This document shows, piece by piece, positions 47,433-58,714 of a DNA stretch of 64,000 bases (positions are counted from its first letter, which is position 1; every line of letters starts with the position of its first letter). Position numbers and translations under genes: made by a program. This DNA comes from Rhododendron vialii (lineage: Eukaryota > Streptophyta > Magnoliopsida > Ericales > Ericaceae), in the NCBI RefSeq assembly GCF_030253575.1, contig NC_080559.1, positions 16,478,501-16,542,500 on the forward strand. The letters are read 5' to 3'. Under the pieces are notes generated by a model. It worked only from the letters and a program-made list of their open reading frames with translations. It had not been told where the DNA came from and did no database searches.

Positions 47433-48241
47433 AAAGATTGTGAAGTTGTTAGAGAAGAACATTGCACTATGCAAAGAATACATTGTTGTCTTAACTGGGG
47501 ACAACCAGTTTGAAACTAGCGGTTTTCATGGAAACAATTTTTGTGTTGACATGACAGCCAATACGTGCTCTTGTAGAAGATGGTAGTTGACAGGTAATAC
47601 ATTGTATATAATACCGCCCCCCCCCCCCCCCCCCCCCCCCCGCCCCCGTCCCCTTTTTTTTTCTTTTTTCTTTTTTAAGTTGTGTAACTAATGTCAATGC
47701 CTTCTGTGTTCATAGGTATCCCTTGTGCACATGCACTTTGTGTCTTGAGGGAGTCAAACAAAAAACCTGATGATATTGTGCATAAGTACTACAAGAAGCA
47801 GACCTACGTCAATACCTACTAGCAAGTAATCTACCCCATGAATGGAAAGGATATGTCTAAAGATTGTGAAGTTCTTAGAGAAGAGCATTGCACTATGCAT
47901 GGAGTACGTTGTTGTCTTAACTGGGGACAACCAGTTTGAAACTAGAGGTTTTCAGGGAAACAATTTTTGTGTTGACATGACAGCCAATACATGCTCTTGT
48001 AGAAGATGGGAGTTTACAGGTAATACATTGTAAGTTATGCCCTTTTTTTTTTTTTTTCTAAGTTATGTAACTAATGTCAATGCCTTGTTTGTTCATAGGT
48101 GTCCCTTGTGCACATGCACTTTGTGTCTTGAGGGAGTCAAACAAAAAACCTTAGGATATTGTGCATAAGTACTGCAAAGAAGCAGACCTACATCAATACC
48201 TACAAGCATGTAATCTACCCCATGAATGGAATGGATATGTT
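47433..48241. repeat. Tandem duplication of the SWIM exon in MULE copy 1
   Basis: 47433-47858 and 47859-48241 are direct copies with an intron each, both starting aaagattgtgaagt. The same arrangement is present in MULE copy 2 (about 55119-55893), so it predates the segmental duplication. Confidence 0.85.
47619..47658. repeat. Poly-C tract
   Basis: A run of about 30 C residues with a few G or T, in the short intron of the SWIM region. Absent from the equivalent intron of copy 2. It may be real expansion or a sequencing artefact. Confidence 0.8.
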
Positions 48242-49225
48242 GGAGCAGACAAGCAAACCTCCCATTCAATCCGCACATTACACCTGGAAGGGAGGGAGGC
48301 CCAAGAAATGCAGGAGAAGGGATGCAAATGAGCCACCTGCTCCAAGTGATGGAACTAAGAAAATGAGAAGGAATCTGAAGAAACTGAGTACGAGAAGATG
48401 TGGGGGAAAGGGGCCCAATGTGAGGACTTGCCCATCTGGCTTTACAGCACCATGGTCCACAAAAATGCAATGCAGTCAGCCACAATCAGAACCAATGTTC
48501 ACTATGCTATCACAAGCATCAGAGCCCACACCCGCAACGTCAAGAATTCTGAAGGCCCCCTCTAGAAGGGGTGGTTTAGCTACAAGGGGAGGAGCAGCTA
48601 GAAGGGGAGGTAGGTGCTGCCATTTAAATTTCTATCTTGCTACTTTTATGGTGCAGCCTTGTTTTGACACAGTTAATGGCAGAAATGCCTTCTTTTGCTA
48701 CTTTTATGGCACAACCTTGTTTTGATACCGTTTTGGAAATGGCCTCTTTTGCTACTGTTCTTTCAGCCTTGTTTTGGCTGTAAAAGCCTTCTTTTGAAGG
48801 TAGTATGTTGATGCTTGCGCTACTGCTCTGGCTATTTATGCCTTGTTTTGGTACTACTTTTATGGAACCATTATGTTTGTGGTACTGTTGTTGTATATGG
48901 AAGCATGATGCATTATGTTATGCTCTTTTTTTGCTACTGTCATGGACTGTTATTGCATTTATAGATTGCATTCATAATGCTTCCTTTGGAAAGCAGCGGA
49001 CTGCATTCACAATGCTAGCAAAAATTTTCATTCATTCATACTACAACCCCATTACAGATAGGTGATTGGCAATTGGAGTGCATTACATTCATGGTAATGC
49101 TAGGAATTAACAGATTGGTGTTTCATTTCATTCATGGCAATGCTAGGAATTTGCCCCTTGGAACACTAGAAAACTTAGAAAGGAGTTTAATTTTATTAAC
49201 TTGTAGTTTATGCAACCTACAAATT

Positions 49226-49229
<4 letters not shown>

Positions 49230-49298
<69 letters not shown>
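49230..49298. repeat. (GA)n microsatellite
   Basis: Inside the right part of MULE copy 1. The equivalent in copy 2 is 56892-56925. Confidence 0.97.
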
Positions 49299-50374
49299 GA
49301 ACACAGTAGGAATGTGGCGTGTACTGTGATAAACAGATGAGGAAGAAAGTGATATACGTACATATACTTATAGATTGGTAGGTTAAAGACATAAATAACC
49401 TTGAATAGGTAGTTAAAGGATGGAGGGTTAAGTTTTCCGTTTGGGATTTGGACGGGAATGAGGGATTGGATGGAAGGAGTAACTATTTGGTAGTTGGAGG
49501 GGGAAGTATGTTCAATTGATAGTTGGAGGGGGAAGTAAAGAAAAGTTGATTAGTTTAAGGGGCAAGTAGATATTTAATCCTTATCTAATTCATGCTTTAT
49601 GGAGGACATCGGCATGCAATTTGACTCAAATATTTTTGGAAACAGACTTTGCTAAGAAGATATGGGAGTACCATGACTTCTTGGTTAAAGATTGTTATTG
49701 TGCAGGAAATTGGTGTTGTATTGATCAAAGGGGACCTAATATTTTGAATGGTAAAGCAGGGGACATAATTGGTGTCCATTAGCTTCGTAACAGGCCATTG
49801 TGAGACCATAATTTTTATTTGATCATGGGGGTAAAGTCGGGTTCTTCATTATTTGCGTGTTAAAAGTTCAGAATTTTATGTGGGTTTTATGACTTTGATC
49901 TTCTATGAGTGCACTGCAAGCATTGGGTCAAGACAGCGGAGTTCTTTTTTCGTCTTTGTTATAGGTCAATTTTTGCATGTGTCATAGTCACCGTTGGTAA
50001 TTTACATATTCATATCCCACTCCTTTTTTTCTTTCTAAAAACTGGTTTGGTTCTGTTTGTTGGAATGGATTTGCGGTGATGATCTACGACATGGCCAACG
50101 TGGTAAAACCAATGCCGTAAGAACCATAGCATGCCATTCTTCATTATAAAATCTCTTCTGAGTTGGAGTTGCCTATGGTAATTTTGCAAGAACTTTGTTT
50201 GTCTATGAACTTTGTTTGTCGTATATTGTCCTCTTTCCCCTTACCCCCTTTCTGCTCCTGTCTCTACCATAGTTATATACAATTCGTCCTCTTCATCCTC
50301 TACCCGCTTGAACTCGCTGACCGGCAACCGCAGTTACCTTCCCTCCCTTTCCGCCGCTGCATCTACAAACTGCA

Positions 50375-50486
50375 ATGGCGATTGCATCGTCCACCAGCAT
50401 AGTGCGGCTGGACTCCTCCTTTGTGTCCCTTCGTAAAGGCATTGATTTTAGCTTCTATTTGCGGTCACACCAATTAACTTTCTTTG
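50375..50486 (+). CDS. Duplicate first coding exon of an unidentified gene (unit 1)
   Basis: ATG at 50375 opens 37 codons plus one base, ending at a GT donor (50487). The start MAIASSTSIVRLDSSFVSLR is Ser-rich, Arg-containing and nearly free of acidic residues, resembling a plastid transit peptide. Unit 2 keeps the same exon at 58000-58111, with several amino-acid changes. The duplication breakpoint lies a few bases beyond the donor, so this copy has its donor but no downstream exons before unit 2. It is probably a partial gene copy. Function unknown. Confidence 0.4.
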
Positions 50487-50552
50487 GTAATGATCACTAC
50501 GTGTTTGATAGAAAGCGTTAATGAAAAATTAAATTTGACTCATCGACTTTAT

Positions 50553-51517
50553 CAGTGATTTAAAAAGCGCACGAAGTGCGAGGCGCAATGCAGCGGAAGG
50601 ATTGCGCTTCGGAACTATGGGCTATAGTGCGAACACAAAGGCGCAAGAAAGGCGCTGAGGCGCGCGCTATAGCGCAAGGCGCCAAGGCGCTGAGGCGCGC
50701 GCTTTTTGCTGTGAGGTAAAAATCAGTCTTACGTTTGCGATGCACTGAATAATTTCTTCCTTTAAATCGATGGCAGCCCTATTCGATCGACAAACCAGAT
50801 CGAGCAACAGCCTCTTCGACGATTCAGAGTCTCGGACGATCGGACCCAGCTTCTTCTTCCTCCTCCTCCCTCTTCCTCCTCCTCTCACCGTCTCACGTTT
50901 GCTTCCTCCTCCTCCTTCTCCTCTCACCTTCTTCTTCCTCATTTTCTTTCTATTTTCACCGATTGTCCAGGACCCCCCTTTTCTTTTTTCTTTTTTTTCC
51001 AGTCACAACCCCCCTTTTCTTTTTCTTTTTCTTTTTTCCAGTAGTAGGACCCCCCTTTGCTTTTTTTTTTTTTCTTTTTTTTTCACCTATTTTTTTTTTG
51101 TTTCCAGCTTTGTTTAAAGTATTTGTTCAGTTTGTTGTATTTATTTGTACTTGTTATTTGTAGATGACATCTGAAAATTCTAGTAATGCCTATGCATGCC
51201 TCTAGATTTTATTGTCTTTAATCCTTTTGTTATGTCTCTAAGGCTAAACATTATTATGTTAGCTTTTCATGGATGATATGTTATGTTTAGTGTTTGGTAC
51301 TTTCGTTTAACCATTGACATGTTATGTTTTATGACATTTGAAAGTTTTACAAGTTTTTATTTGTGTTGAAAACTTGTTCTAATAAAATTTGCCTTGCTTA
51401 GATTTTTTTTTTTTTTTTTGCGCTTCGCGTCAATAAAGCGCGCCGCGCCTTGCGCTTTGCGCTAAAGCCCCAAGGGATCGTTGAGCCTTGGTGCGCCTTT
51501 CGCCATTTAAAACACTG
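50553..51517. mobile_element. Non-autonomous hAT, 965 bp, with 8-bp target duplication
   Basis: Termini CAGTGATTTAAA and, read inward from the right, CAGTGTTTTAAA. The target duplication gactttat lies at 50545-50552 and 51518-51525. Unit 1 has a single gactttat at 43828-43835 as the empty site. Both ends are rich in GGCGC/GCGCC words, a known feature of one plant hAT MITE family. The interior contains CT-rich DNA and long T tracts (50840-51100) but no transposase. Confidence 0.94.
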
Positions 51518-51735
51518 GACTTTATGGTATTTTCTCTGTTACCTTTCTGATATTATCTTTTTGCAATTTTAGGACCAAAGAACAGGTGTTCTGCTTCTGC
51601 AATGTTATGTGCAGATTGTAAGGGTAAGTAGTTTATGGGTAATTTGAAAGTGGGGGTTGGAGCTTTGGAGTTAATAGAACTGTGCCTTTTAGTTATTGAT
51701 TAGAGCTACTTTTTTTTTTTCCTTTCCAGAAGATT

Positions 51736-51823
51736 GCAGGCATCAAATTCCACGCATGCTGAGGACCAAAATTTAATCTGCAGGCATCAAATTCCACGCA
51801 TGCTGAGGACCAAAATTTAATCT
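51736..51823. repeat. 44-bp tandem duplication private to unit 2
   Basis: gcaggcatcaaattccac and the following bases occur at 51736-51779 and again at 51780-51823. Unit 1 has one copy (about 44034-44077). Confidence 0.9.
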
Positions 51824-53331
51824 GAAGGGATACAAACCTAGGTAATGGAAAAAAAAAAGCAGCTTGAATTCTATTCTTTTTGTTATCATATCATTGCTTT
51901 TTATGTTTTCCTTTTGCTGGGTTTCAGTTTCATTCAATTTGTTTTCTCCTTTTTATGTTAACTACTATGGGTGGTGTTTCTCCCCTTTTTACCTGTTTTC
52001 AGCTTCATATCTGGAGGTGGTGGCTATGCTAGCAGTAGGTGGTGCAGTGCTCTTCAAGCAGGTCCTCAGAGTTGACCGATTCATATTGCATGTTTTTTCT
52101 TTTTTTGCTCAACGACTGCTATTATATGCTGTGCTTGGTTGTTCGCTTTTATGCGAAGTTGATAAATTTTGGGTGGGGAAAAAATTGAAAATTTAAACTG
52201 TAGGTGCCTCGGTGATATAGTGGAATGAAGAGTTTTCTTATTTCATGGGATCATACACATCTAATTTGTGAGGTAAACCCGATTTTTTTTTCCTATTGTG
52301 TTTTTCGTCAGAGAATATCTTTTTTCTAATGACTTTTGGAGGGCATGAAGTCATATTTTTATACAAACTATCAGATATCCCTTTTGTGGTTTGATTGAGT
52401 GGATGGAGACATCTTTGTTGAAATTTATACAACCTGGACATAGAAGTAGGATAAAGTATACTGGGGCTGTTTAATAACTTGGTAATTGGCTTGCACATGA
52501 GATCAAGATGTGTAGGGCTTATCCATTATCTAGGGTTCAAATAGTTTCTATGGTTGTCAACACGCTCAAAAGTAAGCAAGGTCTTCATTAACTGTGATAG
52601 TAAGACTAAAAGAAAGCAGCGACAGTAATGACGGTTGTTCTCCCCGATTTTAATTGGTTATCTTTTCTAATGTAGGTCCTCATTAGATTGTATATGCACT
52701 TGATAGTTTACTTATCAGAAAAAGTATTTGCACTGGGGTAGCCTTTTAGTATTTGCTCTCTGTAACTTTTTAGTGGAATATGGGAGCACATATTTGGGCT
52801 ACTCCAAATTCAAATCTCTCTCTCCCTCTCTCTCTTACCTCTTCCATCTTCTTCTTTGGTGAGGGATCCTTCGATCACGACTCGAATCTGTACACCTCCG
52901 GCATGTGCATCGGCAAAGCACAACCCTCTATGAGAAGCGCTGCCAGGTAAGTTTCTTTCTCTTTCCAATTCATGAACCTTAATTTCTGCTATACAGCCCC
53001 TGCAGCCTGCTACCACTCTATTGTCATTATCTAATTGGGTTAAATATCTACTTGCCCCTTAAACTAGCCAACTTTTGTTTACTTCCCCCTCCAACTATCA
53101 ATTGAACACACTTCCCCCTCCAACTACCAAATAGTTACTCCTTCCTTCCAATCCCAAACGCCTATCCAATTGTCTAACGGAAAACGTAACCCCTCTTCCC
53201 AAAGTGTGGTTTTGGCGCCAAAACAAGGGCACAACAAGGGTAATCTCGACATTCCAAGTGAAACCCTAAAACTTAATGCAACCAAAACACCTTCATCCCT
53301 TTTTACGGTAATAAAAACGCAGAACAATAAA

Positions 53332-53336
<5 letters not shown>

Positions 53337-53392
<56 letters not shown>
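53337..53392. repeat. (GA)n microsatellite
   Basis: Inside MULE copy 2. Shorter than the 45573-45651 counterpart. Confidence 0.97.
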
Positions 53393-53396
<4 letters not shown>

Positions 53397-53676
53397 TGTT
53401 TACACTGGCATGGATCTTGAGTGCTCCAAATGGAAGAAAATCTCAATGTAAGGCTTTTATTTATCGAATGTCAGTATTGGGTGATTTTATAAGTCTCCTG
53501 TTTTAATATAATAATCTTACCCCTTTAGGGCTTTATGAATTATTATATGGGTACCACTGATAATGGCTGTTTTTATAAGTTTGTTGTGGAATTTGTGCAT
53601 TTGTGGTCCCAATGTGGCCCTACAAGTTGAGGAAATTTTGTTTTTTAGTATAAAGTTGTCTGGAAGTGCATAAAAG

Positions 53677-56290
53677 TTGCATGTTTGTACTTGCCCCTTT
53701 GACAATCTGAAATTTGTTTACCTACAATCCAAACTACCAGCATTTGTGTGTTCCTTTTGTTTGGAAAATAGAAACTGGTTGTTTATTGGTTTCATGTATA
53801 CCTTTGTAGATTCCAGTGCTGAGTATTTTAGTATCAAGTTAAATCATGATGGAAATATAGTTAGGGAGGATATGATAGAGTGTAATGTTGGTGGTACTGT
53901 GAGCTACATTGATTACTGTGATAATGATAGAATTTCTAGAACAGAGTTGCATGCAATGTGTAAGGAAGTTGGATGTGGGGAAGAAGTAGATCTCTTCTAC
54001 AAGGTTAGTGGTTTAGATGAAAAATGGTTTTTTAAGATGATCCAAACTGATAGTGATGTCACAAGCATGGTTGGAAGCCTTAAAAATGATTTGGTGGAAG
54101 TGTATATAGGGGATAGTAATTTGGAAGGTCCTACTATTGTTGAACAAACTGCCCATGTGGATGTGGAAGATGGCCTCCTAGATATTGATACTAGCAATTG
54201 GGAATTGGATGGTGGAGTATTTTTGCAGGACACCCATACTGTTGTGGATTTGGCAACTCACATACCTTCCACTACACCAAACCCACCACCCACCAATGAA
54301 CCACCACCCTCCACTACAAGAAAACTAGCTAGAAGAAGAAAAGTTTATCATGATTCTGATTCTGAAACTGATAATGAGGTTTTTATAGACAGTGATTATG
54401 ACCTGACTGAAGATGATGATGCCTTGTTTGATGAGAATGTGGATGAAGACGTAGAGTGGTGTGGTGTGAGGAAAAAAAGAAGAGATGTAACTAAAATCCT
54501 CCATAGTTGTTTGTCTTAAACTGAATCTGAGGAGGGGGATTCCTCAGATGGGTTTTTGAGTTTTGACTCATCTTCTGATGAAGACAGGGAGGATAGGCCA
54601 AAGTATAGGAAATATAGGCTTATTAATGAAATAAGGGACTTGTTGCCTTGTGTGGCACATAGACACTGTGTTAGTTAGGCATCTACACAGCAATATGAAG
54701 AGAGCTGGATATACAGGTGAACACATTCAGTTTTATTGTATTTTTACTCTCAGGCAAAGATACACTCTTTTACTTTTATATGTACATATGAAGCTTTTAA
54801 AGACAGGCTGTGGAATCTGGCCAGGGCTACCTACATGGGGAGGTTTAAAACCCTTATGGAAGAGTTCAAGAAAGAGGATGGGCCATCTTTTAAGTGGCTT
54901 GCTAAGCGTGAACCCTACCACTAGTCTTGATCACATTTTAGTTTCGCCCCAAATTGTGACATGCTGTTGAACAACATGTGTGAGTCATTCAATGCTGCAA
55001 TACTAGATGCTAGGGACAAGCCTATAATAACCATGCTAGAGAGGATTAGGATTTATATGATAAGGCATTTAGTGAAGAGGAGGGATTCTGTTAAAAAATG
55101 GCATGGTCAGATAGGTCCAGAGATTGTGAAGTTGTTAGAGAAGAACATTGCACTATGGAAAGAGTACATTGTTTTCTTAACTGGGGATAGCCAGTTTGAA
55201 ACTAGAGGTTTTCGTGGAAACAATTTTTGTGTTGACATGACAGCCAATACATGCTCTTGTAGAAGATGGGAGTTGGTAGGTAATACATTGTAAGTTATGC
55301 CCTTTTTTATTTCTTTCTTTTTTTAAGTTATGTAACTAATGTTAATGCCTTGTGTGTTCATAGGTATCCCTTGTGCACATGCACTTTGTGTCTTGAGGGA
55401 GTCAAACCAAAAACCTGAGGATATTGTGGATAAGTACTACAAGAAGCTGACCTACCTCAATACCTACAAGCATGTAATCTACCCCATGAATGGAAAGGAT
55501 ATGTCTAAAGATTGTGAAGTTGTTCGAGAAGATCATTGCACTATGCAAGGAGTACGTTGTTGTCTTAACTGGGGACAACCTGTTTGAAACTAGAGGTTTT
55601 CATGGAAACAATTTTTGTGTTGACATGACAGGCAATACATGCTCTTGTAGAAGATGGGAGTTTACAGGTAATACATTGTAAGTTATGCCCTTTTTATTTT
55701 TTATTTTTTATTTTTTTAAGTTCTGTAACTATTGTCAATGCCTTTTGTGTTCATAGGTATCCCTGTGCACATGCACTTTGTGTCTTGAGGGAGTCAAACA
55801 AAAAACCTGAGGATATTGTGCATAAATACTACTAGAAGCAGACCTACATCACTACCTACAAGCAAGTAATCTACCCCATGAATTGAATGGATATGTGGGA
55901 ACAGACAAGCAAACCACCAATTCAACCCCCACATTACACTAGGAAGGGAGGGAGGCCCAAGAAATGCAGGAGAAGGGATGCAGATGAGCCACCTGCTCCA
56001 AGTGATGGAACTAAGAAAATGAGAAGGAATCTGAAGAAACTGAGTTGTAGAAGATGTGGGGGAAAGGGGCACAATGTGAGGACTTGCCCATCTGGCTTTA
56101 CAGCTCCGAGTTCCACAGAAATACATTGCAGTCAGCCACAATCACGACCAATGTTCACTATGCCATCACAAGCATCACAGCCCACACCCGCAACTTCAAG
56201 AATTCCGAAGGCCGCCTCTAGAAGGGGTGGTATAGTTACAAGGGGAGGAGCAGCTAGAAGGGGACGTAGGTGCGGCTATTTAAATTTCTA
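53677..56290 (+). pseudogene. MULE transposase remnant, copy 2
   Basis: Same order as copy 1: N-terminal block, acidic region, late MULE domain, SWIM finger (here CSCRRWEL is intact) and zinc knuckle (CRRCGGKGHNVRTCP, with the CCHC pattern intact). It shares the loss of the catalytic core. It carries its own lesion, a TAA at 54517-54519 after the acidic region, and the intron sequence differs in length. Where one copy has a stop, the other often keeps the older codon, so the lesions arose after duplication. Confidence 0.85.
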
Positions 56291-56887
56291 TCTTGCTACT
56301 TCTATGGTGCAGCCTTGTTTTGATACAGTTAATGGCTGAAATGCCTTCTTTTGCTACTTTTATGGCACAACCTTGTTTTGATACTGTTTTGGAAATGGCT
56401 TCTTTTGCTACTGTTCTTTCAGCCTTGTTTTGGCTGTAAAAGCCTTCTTTTGATGGTATTATGTTGATGCTTGTGCTACTGTTATATGGCTATTCATGCC
56501 TTGTTTTGGTACTACTTTTATGGAACCATTATTTTTGTGGTACTGTTGTGGTTTATGGAAGCATGATGCCTTATTTTATGCTCTTTTTTTGCTACTGTCA
56601 TGGACTGTTACTGCATGCATAGATTGCATTCATAATGCTTGGCTATGGAAACCAGCGGACTGCATTCACAATGCTAGCAAAAAATTTCATTTATTCATAC
56701 TACAACCCCATTACAGATAGGTGATTGGCAATTGGAGTGCATTACATTCATGGCAATGCAAGGAATTTACAGATTGGTGTTTCATTTCATTCATGGCAAT
56801 GCTAGGAATTTGCCACTTGGAACACTAGAAAACTTAGAAAGGAGTTTAACTTTATTAACTTGTAGTCTATGCAACCTATAAATTTGG

Positions 56888-56891
<4 letters not shown>

Positions 56892-56925
<34 letters not shown>
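56892..56925. repeat. (GA)n microsatellite
   Basis: Inside the right part of MULE copy 2. Shorter than its counterpart at 49230-49298. Confidence 0.97.
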
Positions 56926-57999
56926 GAACACAGTAGGAATGGGGGTGTACTTTGATAAACAGATGAGGAAGAAAGTGATATACATACATATACATATAGA
57001 TTGGTAGGTTAATGGCATAAATAACCTTTAATAGGTTGTTGAAGGATGGAGGGTTAAGTTTTCCGTTTGGGATTTGGATGGGAATGAGGGATTGGATGGA
57101 AGGAGTAAACTATTTGGTAGTTGGAGGGGGAAGTATGTTCAATTGATAGTTGGAGGGGGAAGTAAAGAAAAGTTGATTAGTTTAAGGGGCAAGTAGATAT
57201 TTAACCCTTATCTAATTCATGCTTTATGGAGAACATCGGCATGCAATTTGACTCAAATATTTTTGGAAACAGACTTTGGTGAGAAGAGATATGGGAGTAC
57301 CTTGAGTACTTGGTTAAAGATTGTTATTGTACAGGAAATTGGTGTTGTATTGATCAAAGGGGACCTAATATTTTGAATGGTAAAGCAGGGGACATAATTG
57401 GTGTCCATTAGCTTCGTAACAGGCCATTGTGAGACCATAATTTTTATTTGATCATGGGGGTAAAGTAGGGTTCTTCATTATTTGCGTGTTAAAAGTTCAG
57501 AATTTTATGTGGGTTTGATGACTTTGATCTTCTATGAGTGCACTGCAAGCATTGGGTCAATACAGAGGAGTTCTTTTTTCGTCTTTGTTATAGGTCAATT
57601 TTTGCATGTGTCAGTCACCGCTGGTAATTTACATATTCATACCCCACTCCTTTTTTTCTTTCTAAAAACTGGTTTAGTTCTGTTTGTAGGAATGGATTTG
57701 CGGTGATGATCTATGACATGGCCAACGTGGTAAAACCAATGACGTAAGAACCATAGCATACCATTCTTCATTATAAAATCTCTTCCGAGTTGGAGTTGCC
57801 TATGGTAATTTTGCAAGAACTTTGTTTGTCTATGAACTTTGTTTGTCGTATATTGTCCTCAACCCTTGCCCCCTTTCTGCTCCTGTCTCTACCATAGTTA
57901 TATACAATTCGTCCTTTTCATCCTCTACCCGGTTGAAGTCGTTGACCGGCAACCGCAGTTACCTTCCCTCCCTTGCCGCAGCTGCATCTACAAACTGCA

Positions 58000-58714
58000 A
58001 TGGCAATTGCACCGTCCACCAGGATAGCGCGGCTGGACTCCTCCTTTTTGTCCCTTTGTAAAGGCATTGATTTTAGCTTCTATTTGCGGTCACACCAATT
58101 AACTTTCTTTGGTAATGCACAGTTTCCTATTAACTTTTTTTTCCCTTCCTGAAATGATTGGGGTTGGTCAGTGATTTTTTCTTTCGTTGAATTAGATGTA
58201 GAGGATTTGTTTCTCATTTGAAGGTAGAGAAAGGGAGTGTGCATTTTGATCCCCGTCCTATGTTCATTTATTTGGTCTTGAACCTGCTAGTGTCTATAAC
58301 TTTTGTTTTTGCTATTTTTTTTTGGCCAAATTTGTGCATGTATAGAACATTTTATACCTCTAATTTTGGCTTTGTTGGTTCTCTAATGTCTTGATATTTG
58401 ATGGTGGATCTTTAAAGGGACCGGGTTACTTGGTCAGCTCAAGGGTAGGGCAACAATCGGTAAGTAAAAATGAAAGGTTTTGTTCCATATGAAGTTACTA
58501 ATTTATTTTTTGCCTATTGAGTTGTTTGCTTCTCTGAGATTTATTTATTAGTTAGTTACTTATTAAAAAAAAAAGGAAGTTAGTTGATTACTTGCGGCTC
58601 TTTGATGTAGCTTTGCTTCTTTTTAATTTATCTTTGACTTCAATCAATTGGATTTTTATTTTGGCTTTAGGTTGTTGCAAGGAAAATAATTATTTTGGCT
58701 ACAGAAGTGATTAA
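58000..58714 (+). CDS. Unidentified small gene, possible three-exon model
   Basis: Exon 1 (58000-58111) starts MAIAPSTRIARLDSSFLSL and ends at a GT donor. A possible exon 2 is 58418-58459 (acceptor ttaaag, donor GTAAG; TGLLGQLKGRATI). A possible exon 3 starts at 58671 after tttag and reaches TAA at 58712-58714. Phases agree and would give 65 residues. The N-terminus resembles a plastid transit peptide. I do not recognise the product, and it may be a decayed or wrongly joined gene. Its 5' exon and promoter are also present in unit 1. Confidence 0.3.

Larger units (their letters stand above)
45934..48625 (+). pseudogene. MULE transposase remnant, copy 1, catalytic core missing
   Basis: The N-terminal block (EYFIIKLNHDGNIV, VGGTVSYIDYCDNDRISR) and the acidic region are followed directly by the late part of the MULE domain (LLPFVEHRHCVRHLHSN). 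About 300 residues with the first catalytic Asp residues are absent. After an intron (46973-47102) come VKDRLWNLDRATYMGRF and the region around MLLNNMCKSFNAAILDARDK. Next are the SWIM finger (CSCRRW, IPCAHALCVL) and a zinc-knuckle-like region (RRCGGKGPNVRTCP) with a Lys/Arg-rich tail. TAG at 47584-47586 interrupts the SWIM exon, and the exon is duplicated in tandem. Non-functional as transposase. Confidence 0.85.
45300..49580 (+). mobile_element. MULE, copy 1 (4,281 bp), 10-bp target duplication
   Basis: Flanked by ttatctaatt at 45290-45299 and 49581-49590. The ends are long inverted repeats of more than 130 bp, starting gggttaaatatctacttg at the left and ggattaaatatctacttg from the right. 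It carries a decayed transposase gene and GA microsatellites near both ends (45573-45651 and 49230-49298). Confidence 0.9.
43774..50490. repeat. Tandem segmental duplication, unit 1 (about 6.7 kb)
   Basis: The unit runs from tgatcactacgtg to ctttggtaa and is repeated directly as 50491-58115. Similarity is high along the whole length, including a MULE and its target duplication. The pre-duplication ends were acc/TG/atcac and ggtaa/TG/cacag; the internal junction reads ggtaaTGatcac, leaving TG as a 2-bp microhomology. Confidence 0.93.
53037..57207 (+). mobile_element. MULE, copy 2 (4,171 bp), 10-bp target duplication
   Basis: Flanked by ttatctaatt at 53027-53036 and 57208-57217. Both ends begin gggttaaatatctacttg when read inward. 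The same element as copy 1, carried along by the segmental duplication, because flanks and target duplication are the same. Confidence 0.9.
50491..58115. repeat. Tandem segmental duplication, unit 2 (about 7.6 kb)
   Basis: Direct copy of 43774-50490, longer because of a 965-bp hAT insertion at 50553-51517. It also has a private 44-bp internal duplication at 51736-51823. Confidence 0.93.

Noticed and set aside
50770-51117. Phe/Pro/Ser-rich open frame
   Set aside because: Low-complexity CT/T tracts inside a non-autonomous hAT.
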